A stretch of DNA of 64,000 nt from Roseomonas sp. E05 (GTDB taxonomy: Bacteria > Pseudomonadota > Alphaproteobacteria > Acetobacterales > Acetobacteraceae), in the NCBI RefSeq assembly GCF_030063475.1, contig NZ_JASIRT010000004.1, positions 62,001-126,000 on the forward strand, in the 5' to 3' direction. The translations under genes and the position numbers were made by a program. The notes beneath the pieces are model-generated. The model was not told where the DNA came from. It saw only the letters and a program-made list of their open reading frames with translations, and ran no database searches. Position 1 is the stretch's first letter; the number at the start of each line of letters is the position of its first letter. Positions 16,601-23,613 of this stretch are shown one piece after another.

Positions 16601-19046
16601 AGGTCGCGCCGGTGTAGGTGTTGGCGCCCGCCAGCGTCAGCGTGCCGCCGGCGACGGTGAGGCCGCCGGTGCCTGCCGCGGTGCCGGCGAAGCTGCCGCC
16701 ATCCGCGACGGCCAGGGTGTTGGCGCCCAGCGCCACCTCGCTGCCCGCCACGCCGTTCAGCGTCTGGACGGCCGGCGTGCCGGAAGCCGCGGCGATGTCG
16801 AAGCGCGTGCCCGGGGCGGCCAGCGTCACGCCCGAGGAGGCGGCGATGTCGCCCGCGCCGCTCAGGGCCAGCGTGCCGGTGTTCACCAGGGTGGCGCCGG
16901 TGTAGGTGTTGGCGCCCGCCAGCGTCATGGTGCCGCCGGCAATGGTGAGGCCGCCTGCGCCCGCGATGCTGCCGGCGAAGCTGCCGCCATCCGCCACGGT
17001 CAGGGTGTTGGTGCCCAGCGCCACGCTGCTGCCCGCCACGCCGTCCAGGGTCTGGACGCCACGCGCGCCGGAGGCGGTGGAGATGTCCAGCGCCGTGCCG
17101 CCGGCGGTGAGCGCCACGCCGGATGAGGTGGCGATGTCGGCCGCGCCGGTGAGGTTCAGCGTGCCGCCCGAGATGGTGGTCGGGCCGGAATAGGCCTGGG
17201 CCGTGTTGAGGGTGAGCGTCCCGGCGCCGGTCTTCTCCAGGCCGCCGATCCCGGAGATCGCGGCGGAAACCGTGGCGTCATGGCCGAAGGTGTCGATGAT
17301 GCCGCCGCCGGCGCCGAGCGCGACCGGGCCGCTGCGGTCATAGCCGTCCACGTCCACCTGCAGCGCGCCGCCGCCGCTCAGCACCAGCCCGCCGGTGCCG
17401 AGGGAGGAGACATTGCCGATCTGCAGCGTGCCGCCGGAGATGGTGGTGCCGCCGGCATAGGTGTTGGCGCTCTGGAAGACCACCAGGCCGCTTTCCACCG
17501 CGACCGCGACCGCGGCGCCCGCGCCGGTCCCGGCCGTGTAGCCCTGGCCGGCCGCGACGCTGGCGGTGCTGTCATCGGCGATGGTGCCGCGGACCGTGGT
17601 CGTGTTGCCGCCGCCGGGCGCGAAGCGGGCGGTGGAGCCACTCATCAGGAAGAGGTCCGAACCGGCCGCGGCGCCTGCCGTGCCGGCAATCACGCCGGTG
17701 GAGCCGGCCGTGCCGCCGGTGACGGCGCTGCTGGAGAAGTCTCCCGCGCCGATGATCAGCGAGGCGCCGTCCCGCACGAAGACCGCACCGCCGAAGGCCG
17801 CGCCGCCGCCGCCCGAGCCGTCCGAGCCGCCGGCGCCGCCGCCGACGCCGCCCAGGGCGCGGTTGCCGCCGCCGCCGCCGAAGCCGCCTGCGCCGCCATC
17901 GAAGGCCAGCACGGCCGAGGACTGCGAGCCACCGCCGCCGCCGCCGCCGAAGCCGCCACTGCCGCCATTGCCATTGGCGCCGCCGCCGCCGCCGCCGAAA
18001 TCGGCGCCGTCGCCGCCGCTGGTGCCGCCATGGCCGGCACCGCCGCCGCCGCCATAGCCGGCCGCGTCGGTACCCGGGTTGAAGGCGGAGCCGCCGGCGC
18101 CGGCCGTGCCGGCCGGGAAGCCGTTGCCGCCGCCGCCGCCGCCGCCGCCCCAGCCCGCACCATCATAGGCCGCGCCACCCTGGCCGGCGCCGGCACCGCC
18201 GCCGCCGCCGCCGCCGCCCGAGGCGGCGGCATAGCCGGCGCCGCCGCCCGCACCGTTCACGCCGGTGCTGCCGGCGAGGCCCGCGCCGCCCCCTGCGCCG
18301 CCCGCGCCGCCATTGCCCGCGCCGCCGGCCGCGCCGATGGGGGTGACGCCGCTCGCGTCATAGACGCCCGCGCCGCCGCCGCCGCCGCTGAAGCCGCCGC
18401 CGCCGCCCGCCGCGTCGGCCGGCCGTCCGCCGGAACCGCCCAGGCCACCGCCGCCACCCCCCGCGCTGCCCGGGCCGCGCGTGACGTTGCCGCCCGTGCC
18501 ACCGGTCGCGCTGTTGTTGGCGAAGTTGACATTGGAGACGGCGACCGCGCCCGCATTGACGAAGATCGCGCCGCCCGCGCCCATGCCGCCGCCGCCGCCC
18601 GAGGCGCCGGCGCCACCCTGGGCACTGCCATTGGCGATGGTGAGGTTCTCGACCGCCACCGTGCCGCCATTCACGAAGAAGACGCGGTTCTGGTTGTTGC
18701 CGCTGATCGTCAGGCCCGAGGCGCCGCTGCCGTCGATGGTGACGCTGCTGCTGATGACCGGCAGCGGCGCGCCCAGCACCACCGTCGTGTTCGCGAGCGA
18801 CGAACTGAAGGTGATGGTGGAGCCGGGATTGGCGTTGGCCTGCGCGATGGCCCAGCTCAGCGAGCCGGCGGCGCCGGTATTGCCCGTGTCGGTGGCCTGG
18901 GTGACGACATAGTTGCCGGCAAGCACCGTCTGGGCCGCGAGGTGCCCGACCGGCGTCAGGGCGGTGAACAGCACCAGCCACTGTGCCAGGCGGCGCCCGC
19001 GGCTCGCCGGGCGCGATGAATTTTCGCGCTGCCGGTCCACACCCAT
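13671..19046 (-). CDS. Large autotransporter with PATR repeats and Gly-rich segment
   Basis: The protein has 1791 residues if started at 19046, where GGGGGAG precedes ATG; in-frame Met codons lie upstream. A signal peptide (about 20-40) ends HLAAQ. The passenger starts with SLSWAIAQANANPGSTITF, typical of beta-helix adhesins. An extreme Gly-rich region follows (about 180-430), then autotransporter-associated beta-strand repeats GTLTLAGANTYTGAT, including four 96-residue units (about 618-1001). The last 280 residues form a beta-barrel domain starting near FTTWISGLGQ and ending in aromatic GLRWAW, as type Va autotransporters do. It is likely a surface adhesin. It lies 100 bases behind the TolC gene on the same strand. 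Confidence 0.9.
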   Translation of the reverse strand: MGVDRQRENSSRPASRGRRLAQWLVLFTALTPVGHLAAQTVLAGNYVVTQATDTGNTGAAGSLSWAIAQANANPGSTITFSSSLANTTVVLGAPLPVISSSVTIDGSGASGLTISGNNQNRVFFVNGGTVAVENLTIANGSAQGGAGASGGGGGMGAGGAIFVNAGAVAVSNVNFANNSATGGTGGNVTRGPGSAGGGGGGLGGSGGRPADAAGGGGGFSGGGGGAGVYDASGVTPIGAAGGAGNGGAGGAGGGAGLAGSTGVNGAGGGAGYAAASGGGGGGGGAGAGQGGAAYDGAGWGGGGGGGGNGFPAGTAGAGGSAFNPGTDAAGYGGGGGAGHGGTSGGDGADFGGGGGGANGNGGSGGFGGGGGGGSQSSAVLAFDGGAGGFGGGGGNRALGGVGGGAGGSDGSGGGGAAFGGAVFVRDGASLIIGAGDFSSSAVTGGTAGSTGVIAGTAGAAAGSDLFLMSGSTARFAPGGGNTTTVRGTIADDSTASVAAGQGYTAGTGAGAAVAVAVESGLVVFQSANTYAGGTTISGGTLQIGNVSSLGTGGLVLSGGGALQVDVDGYDRSGPVALGAGGGIIDTFGHDATVSAAISGIGGLEKTGAGTLTLNTAQAYSGPTTISGGTLNLTGAADIATSSGVALTAGGTALDISTASGARGVQTLDGVAGSSVALGTNTLTVADGGSFAGSIAGAGGLTIAGGTMTLAGANTYTGATLVNTGTLALSGAGDIAASSGVTLAAPGTRFDIAAASGTPAVQTLNGVAGSEVALGANTLAVADGGSFAGTAAGTGGLTVAGGTLTLAGANTYTGATSVTGGTLALDGAGDIAPSSGVALAAAGTALDISAASGARSLQSLSGAAGSAVTLGANSLTVTGGGNFAGGIAGTGGLTVTGGTLTLAGANIYTGATQVEAGTLAIAGAGSVASSSGLVLANSGAALDISGATDAVALNTLNGVAGSGIALGAQQLRVLNGGVFEGTAGGTGGLEVAGGTLTLNGVNTYTGLTSVSSGVLLLGDAEHAMARTGGDVGVAPGAGLAGTGTVGGSLVNAGVVAPGMAGAPGTLTVGGNYVQTSSGTLQVALTPSAASTLTIAGTASLDGGLSIIPASGPYAPDSLYTLLTASGGVTGSFATLAGSIDGMELITLYKPNQVDLLLASLLVDQSKPIFTQDDAAARAPAIVFAGGTLQPTASVTFTQPVVVNSGNGMVDTAGGDVTFAGAVSGVGGLTTLGSGGVNLTGGASLGGPLVISGGTFYANSTIQAASLDVQSGATLRGTGTVAAPATVEGTLAPGNSPGTLTFTAPVTLSDGATFALDIDGTGTGSGAGNYSRVVVQDATFTAAGTITPILRGIAGSATNAYTPSVGTGFTVVQAAAVEGSFSGLVQPEGLATGTRMDAVYLPTSLSLYVTPGSYTQLSLLGVQQTPNQLSVGRALDALRPEPGVRADAEIEAGLAALFPLNTAQVQDATIRLGGAIYGDALMAGVDNSRLFAGAISDQQAARRADGAVTSRALTVQQGRFTTWISGLGQTFHTGAKDGTTAYHASSGGVAVGLETGLGSGFSLGLAAGYTAGSVTSSATGGEADTSTGHLAAYGSYTGPRFFADAQVNGSFGQMDVDRNLGALGMTAHASPSITSFGSGVDAGLHYTLGGWTLQPGVGFRMDMVDRDGATESGAGVLGLNVDSESVTATRSTLGLRASTSLPLSSGMVLTPAVRLQWAHEFGDVATDTGATLIGVSSVPIQTATAATGRDRLLGGLGASLTISPQASLYLNYSVDLRTNYTGQAVSGGLRWAW
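16042..17193. repeat. Four 288-bp tandem repeats inside the autotransporter gene
   Basis: The boundaries fall at 16042, 16330, 16618 and 16906. Each 288-bp unit encodes 96 residues running from GTLTLAGANTYTGAT through GAGDIA and GVAGS to AGTGGLTVAG. Units share most positions but have diverged, so they are older than the 17-bp array. Unequal recombination here would change passenger length in 96-residue steps. Confidence 0.9.
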
Positions 19047-19146
19047 TTCACTCCCCCGCATCGTCATCTCTCGCATATCCCCTGGCGCCGTGCGCCACGT
19101 ATTCGGTTCCGTTGCACGCATGCCCGCCGGCAGGCCTGCGGTCAGA

Positions 19147-20649
19147 TCAGTCATCGCGCCCTTCCCCCACGAGCCGGCGGACCGGCGTCGCGTGACGGTC
19201 GAGGGCGGAATCGATGTAAAGAAGGTCGGCCTCGGCGAAGTCGCCCGCCAGCCGCTTCAGCATCATGAGGTTCAGCAGGTAGTTGTACCGGGCCGCCAGC
19301 AGGTTGCGCTGCGCCTGGTAGAGATCCCGCTCGCTGTCCAGCACGTCCTTGATGGGCAGGGTGCCGGCGGCGTAGCGCGCCCGCTTGCCGGCGACGATGC
19401 GCGTCTGCGCCCCCAGCGCCCGCACCAGGGCCTGGTCGCGCCGCGTGTTGGCGACGACCTCCTCGAAGGCGGTGCGCACCTTCTCCTCGACTTCCAGGCG
19501 CTGGTCCTCCAGCCGGTAGGTCGAGGCCTGGTAGCGCGCGCGCGCGGCGAAGACCGGATAGCCCGCGCCGTCCGGGTTGAAGAGCGGCACGGTGAGGCGG
19601 AAGAGCAGCGTACGGTCGTTGATGGTCGAGCCGCCGCCATAGATGGTGCCGCCATTGTCGGAGCGGTCCTGCGTCAGCCGCAGGTCCAGCCGCGGCAGCA
19701 GCGCGGCGGCCTGGGTCTCGGCCTGGGCGCGCGCCTCGGTGGTGGCGCTCTCCAGCGCGCGGAGATCGACGTTGTGCGCCCGCGCCTCGCGCACCCAGGC
19801 ATCGGCGCTCGCCGGGTTGGGGAGCGCCATCGGAATGCGGGCGGCAAGCGGCGCCAGCGGACCCACGCGGATGCCGGCGCGCCGCTCCAGCGAGGCGAAG
19901 TTCTCGTTCAGCGAGGCGGCGGCCGCCATGCGCTGCGCCTCGGCGGCGCGCAGCCGCGCCTCCACCTCGTCCGCGTCGCCATCGCTCGCCAGGCCCAGGC
20001 GGTGGCGCGTCTGCACCTCCGCCATCTGGCGCGCGAGCGTCTCCTCCTCGGCCCGGGCCACCTGGTAGCCGTCATAGGCGGCCAGGGTGGTGAGATAGCT
20101 CTGCATCAGGTCGAAGAGGGTGCGCTGGCGGGCCGCGGTCAGCTCGTCCCGCGCGCGGCGCAGCGTGGCATAGGCGCCGTGCAACTGGGCGAAGAGCCGC
20201 GGATCGAAGATCGGCTGCACCACTTCCAGCGTGTAGCCCTGGTTGCGGAAGTTGTTGACGCCGAGCTGATAGAGGAAGTTGTCGGAACGGATGACGTTCA
20301 GCCGCTCCTTGCCCTTGTCGAAGACGATGTTGGCGCGCGGCGCGAAGCCGAGATAGGCGTCGCGCAGGCTGTAGCGCGCGGCATCCTTGCCCGCCTCGGC
20401 CTGCCGGACCTGGGGATGCGCGGCATTGGCGCGGTCCGCCAGCTCGGCGAGGCCGATCGTGGGCCCGGCGTCGCGCGGGCTGCGGGTGGCCGGCACCTCG
20501 TTGCGGCCGGTCATGGCCTGGGCCATGGCGCGGCCCCCGTTCGGGGCGGCGACCTGGGTCTGCCAATGGCTGGAGGGCGCCTGGGCGGCGGCCGGCATCG
20601 CGGCGGAGAGCAGCACCGCGCTGGCGCAGAGAAGCTGGCGCAGGCTCAT
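19147..20649 (-). CDS. TolC family outer membrane efflux protein
   Basis: This 500-residue protein has a signal peptide (to about residue 23, AMPAAAQ) and two TolC-type repeats of about 200 residues. Characteristic pieces include LAELADRANAAHPQVRQAEAGKDAARYSLRDAYLG (split over two helices), QPIFDPRLF, TVPLFNPDG and GTLPIKDVLDSERDLYQAQRNLL. It forms an outer-membrane channel with a periplasmic tunnel. ATG at 20649 overlaps the stop of the adaptor gene (ATGA), and the longer open frame upstream is a shadow. In this operon it is the probable exit duct for the giant protein or for a processed product. Confidence 0.92.
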   Translation of the reverse strand: MSLRQLLCASAVLLSAAMPAAAQAPSSHWQTQVAAPNGGRAMAQAMTGRNEVPATRSPRDAGPTIGLAELADRANAAHPQVRQAEAGKDAARYSLRDAYLGFAPRANIVFDKGKERLNVIRSDNFLYQLGVNNFRNQGYTLEVVQPIFDPRLFAQLHGAYATLRRARDELTAARQRTLFDLMQSYLTTLAAYDGYQVARAEEETLARQMAEVQTRHRLGLASDGDADEVEARLRAAEAQRMAAAASLNENFASLERRAGIRVGPLAPLAARIPMALPNPASADAWVREARAHNVDLRALESATTEARAQAETQAAALLPRLDLRLTQDRSDNGGTIYGGGSTINDRTLLFRLTVPLFNPDGAGYPVFAARARYQASTYRLEDQRLEVEEKVRTAFEEVVANTRRDQALVRALGAQTRIVAGKRARYAAGTLPIKDVLDSERDLYQAQRNLLAARYNYLLNLMMLKRLAGDFAEADLLYIDSALDRHATPVRRLVGEGRDD

Positions 20650-21470
20650 GGCGTCAGCTCCAGCTCGGCGCGGCACTTCAGCCCCGCGGGGATGCGGAGC
20701 TGCCGGTTGTCGAGCACGAAGCGCACGCCGAACATGTCGCTGCGCGGGTCCACCACGCTGTCGATCAGCGAGACGGGGGTGATCAGCGAGGCGAGACCGG
20801 TGCCGGGAAAGCTCAGCCGCCCGCGCGCGCCCTTGCGCACCCGGCCGAAGAGCGAGGCCGGCAGCGCCACCTCGACATGCAGGCTGTCGACGTCCTCGAT
20901 CACCATGACCGGCTTGTCGCGGACCTGCTCGCCCACCTGGAGGTTGCGCTCGGTGACGATGCCGGCGATCGGGCTGCGCAGCGTGCGGATGGCCAGGGCC
21001 GCGCGCGCCTGCTCCAGCTCGGCGCGGGCGATGGCGATGTTCTCGGAGGCGGCCGCCACCTCGAGCGCCGCCACCTCGCGGTCCGTGCGGATCTGGTCGA
21101 GGTCCTGCGGCGAGATCATCCGCGCCTCCTGCAGGCCCTGGTTGCGCCGCAGGGTCCGGTCGGCGAGCGAGAGGCGGGCGCGGCGGAGGCGGAGCTGCGC
21201 ATCCGCGCCCACCCGCGCCTGGGCCAGGGCGAGCTGCGCCTGCTCCGTCTCGGTGCGGAGCTGCGCGACCACCTGGTCCGCCGTGACACGGTCCCCGCGC
21301 TCCACCTTCACCTCGGCCAGCACGCCGGGGACAGGGCTCGCCAGCTCGACGCGCTTGGCGGCGAAGACCTGGCAAGGGAACTCGGGGCGCGAGGCGGCGT
21401 CCTGCGCGGACGCAAGGGTGGTGCCGGCGAGCCAGCCCAGGACCACCGCGGGGAGATAACGCTTACGCAT
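20646..21470 (-). CDS. HlyD/RND-type periplasmic adaptor protein
   Basis: The 274-residue exported protein has a signal peptide (to about 23, TTLASAQ) and not a membrane anchor. A barrel-sandwich segment ELASPVPGVLAEVKVERGDRV is followed by a roughly 90-residue alpha-hairpin (70-160). The returning half IRTLRSPIAGIVTERNLQVGEQV comes next, then a beta-barrel with VMVIEDVDSLHVEVALPASLFG. This is the standard adaptor layout bridging inner-membrane components to TolC. It overlaps the M50 fusion gene by 8 bases upstream and the TolC gene by 4 bases downstream, so all three are tightly coupled. It is short for the family. Confidence 0.9.
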   Translation of the reverse strand: MRKRYLPAVVLGWLAGTTLASAQDAASRPEFPCQVFAAKRVELASPVPGVLAEVKVERGDRVTADQVVAQLRTETEQAQLALAQARVGADAQLRLRRARLSLADRTLRRNQGLQEARMISPQDLDQIRTDREVAALEVAAASENIAIARAELEQARAALAIRTLRSPIAGIVTERNLQVGEQVRDKPVMVIEDVDSLHVEVALPASLFGRVRKGARGRLSFPGTGLASLITPVSLIDSVVDPRSDMFGVRFVLDNRQLRIPAGLKCRAELELTP

Positions 21471-23613
21471 GCAAATGCCTCAGGAACACCAGCCGCAGCT
21501 CGCGCCAGAGCTGCCAGGCCAACGGCTCGGTCCCCAGATCGAAGCGGAGATAGACCCGGCCGTTCAGGTAAGTGACAGGAAGGGGTTGGTCGGGGCGGAG
21601 CTGGACCTCGTAGGCCGGCTCCTCCATCCGGAGCTGGTTGCTGCTGTCACGCATGACAGCGAAGGGGCCGCCGCCATCGAGCGACAGCACGGGGCTGGGC
21701 AGGATGTCGGTCGCGGCCGGCACGATGCGGAGCAGCGTGGCCGGGGTCTCGGCGCCGGCGTCATAGGCCGGCCGCAGGCTGACGCCCTGCAGCCGGTGGC
21801 GCAGCGCGTCGATCTCGCTCATCGGCACGAGGGCGCGCACCATGGCGCGGTCGGGTCGGTAGATCAGGGCGAACTGCTCGCCCTTGCCGAGGAAGCGGCC
21901 CGGCAGGTCCTGGGCGGCGGTGGCGAGGACGAGCTGGCCCGCCGCGGGGCTGCGCAGCAGCAGCGCCGCCTCGTCGCGCCGCGCATCGGCCAGCTCGCGG
22001 CCGGCCTGGGCCAGCGCCTCGGCGGCGATGGCGGCACGCACGCGGTCATCGGTCAGCTCGCGTGTGTGGCGGGCCTCCAGCTCGGCCTGGCGCGCGACCA
22101 TGCGCGCCACCTTGGCCGGAACGGCGGGATCGGCGAGCTGGGCGATGGGCTGCCCCGCCTCGACCGCCGTGCCGTCGGGCACCAGCAGGCGGGTGACCAT
22201 CGCGCCCACGCCGGGGCGGGCGATGCTCTCCTCCGGCACGGTGACAAAGCCCTGCACGACGAGCCGGTTCGGCGCCGGCAGCAGGAAGAGCAGCGCCAGG
22301 ACCAGCGCGGCCAGCGCGCCGAGGCCACCCAGCGCCCTGAACCGGCGCGCATGCGGCTGCTGCCCGCCGAGGCCGCGAACGGCGCCCGCCAGCATCGGCC
22401 AGGCATAGCCGACGACCGACCAGGCGGCGAGCAGGATGCCGAGGGCCTCGTAGTACTCGGCCACGTGCAGTGCGATCACCAGCATCAGGCCGAAGCGGTA
22501 GATGAAGGAGAGCGGCCCGTAGAGCACGAACCAGGCCTTCTCGCCCGGCGTCGCCATGGGCGCGCGCGCCTCGGCCCGGCCGAGCACGTAGCGCTGGAAG
22601 AGATAGCCCAGATAGGCGCCCGCGCGGGTGCCGAGGCCGGGGATTTCGACGAAATCCGCCAGGATGTAGTAGCCGTCGTAGCGCTGCAGCGGATTGCCGT
22701 TGAAGAGCAGCGTCGAGAACCCGCTGATCATGATGACATTGTAGCAGATCGCCCGCAGCAGGCCCGGCTCCGAGCTGCTCCACAGCATCAGCGCGAGGGC
22801 GCCGAGGAAGAGCTCCACCAGGATGCCGGCGGCGTCGATCAGGATGCGGTCCCATTTCCGCTCCAGCGTGGCGGAGGCGGTGGCGTCCACATAGGGGACG
22901 GGAATGAAGGCGGCGAAGAGGAGACCGACCTGCCGCACCTCCACGCCGGCGCGGCGGAGGGTGATGGCGTGCATCATCTCATGCATGGCCTTGACGACCG
23001 GATAGACCAGCCAGGCCAGCATCAGGTTCTGCGCGGAGAACATGCGGTCGGTGAAGTTGGCGGTCAGCTCGCCCCAGTGCATGACGCCGAGCACCGCGCC
23101 CAGCAGCACCACGGCGAGCCAGAGCGTGATGCCGACCGGGCCGAACATCCAGCCGCACCAGGGCAGGATGGCATCCACCAGCCGCGTCGGGTCGATCAGC
23201 GGCAGCTTGAAGGAGAGGGGCGTGCGGAACTGCGCCGCCAGCATGCGGCGGCGCTCGCGCGCCTTGCGCTCGGCCATCGCCGCCGGGTCCGGCGTGCCGT
23301 CGCGCTGCAGCAGGCCGAGCGCGCCGAGCTGCATGACGAAGCCGGCCGCGGCCTGCGGATCGACCGGCTGCCGCCCGGCCTCGTCCAGCCCCTCGCAGAT
23401 CTCGCCGAGCGTGCGGCGGCCATCCATGGCGCCGACGATCTCGGCGCCGCTGCGGGAGACGCGGTAGAAGCGGTGCGCCGCGCGGTCGTGGAACACGTAC
23501 CAGGGCAGGCCGCGGTAGAGATGGCGGAAGGCCTCGACATGCGGCTTGAGGCGGGGGCGGAGATGGGCCATCTGGCCCAGCGGCCCTTCCGCCGTGCTGG
23601 TGGCGGCGCTCAT
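21463..23613 (-). CDS. PqqD-like / M50 metallopeptidase / HlyD-like fusion protein
   Basis: This 716-residue inner-membrane protein has three parts. Residues 20-105 resemble PqqD-type peptide-binding domains (YVFHDRAAHRFYRVSRSGAEIV). Residues 145-470 hold several membrane helices with the zinc motif HEMMH at 211-215 and the partner motif NPLQRYDGYY at 307-316, as in site-2-protease-like M50 peptidases. Residues 480-716 have a barrel-sandwich adaptor fold (RPGVGAMVTRLLVPDGTAVEAGQPIAQL, split across strands). It probably cleaves or handles a membrane-inserted peptide while docking with the adaptor-TolC complex. It overlaps both neighbours (ATGA upstream, 8 bases downstream). Confidence 0.9.
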   Translation of the reverse strand: MSAATSTAEGPLGQMAHLRPRLKPHVEAFRHLYRGLPWYVFHDRAAHRFYRVSRSGAEIVGAMDGRRTLGEICEGLDEAGRQPVDPQAAAGFVMQLGALGLLQRDGTPDPAAMAERKARERRRMLAAQFRTPLSFKLPLIDPTRLVDAILPWCGWMFGPVGITLWLAVVLLGAVLGVMHWGELTANFTDRMFSAQNLMLAWLVYPVVKAMHEMMHAITLRRAGVEVRQVGLLFAAFIPVPYVDATASATLERKWDRILIDAAGILVELFLGALALMLWSSSEPGLLRAICYNVIMISGFSTLLFNGNPLQRYDGYYILADFVEIPGLGTRAGAYLGYLFQRYVLGRAEARAPMATPGEKAWFVLYGPLSFIYRFGLMLVIALHVAEYYEALGILLAAWSVVGYAWPMLAGAVRGLGGQQPHARRFRALGGLGALAALVLALLFLLPAPNRLVVQGFVTVPEESIARPGVGAMVTRLLVPDGTAVEAGQPIAQLADPAVPAKVARMVARQAELEARHTRELTDDRVRAAIAAEALAQAGRELADARRDEAALLLRSPAAGQLVLATAAQDLPGRFLGKGEQFALIYRPDRAMVRALVPMSEIDALRHRLQGVSLRPAYDAGAETPATLLRIVPAATDILPSPVLSLDGGGPFAVMRDSSNQLRMEEPAYEVQLRPDQPLPVTYLNGRVYLRFDLGTEPLAWQLWRELRLVFLRHLHA

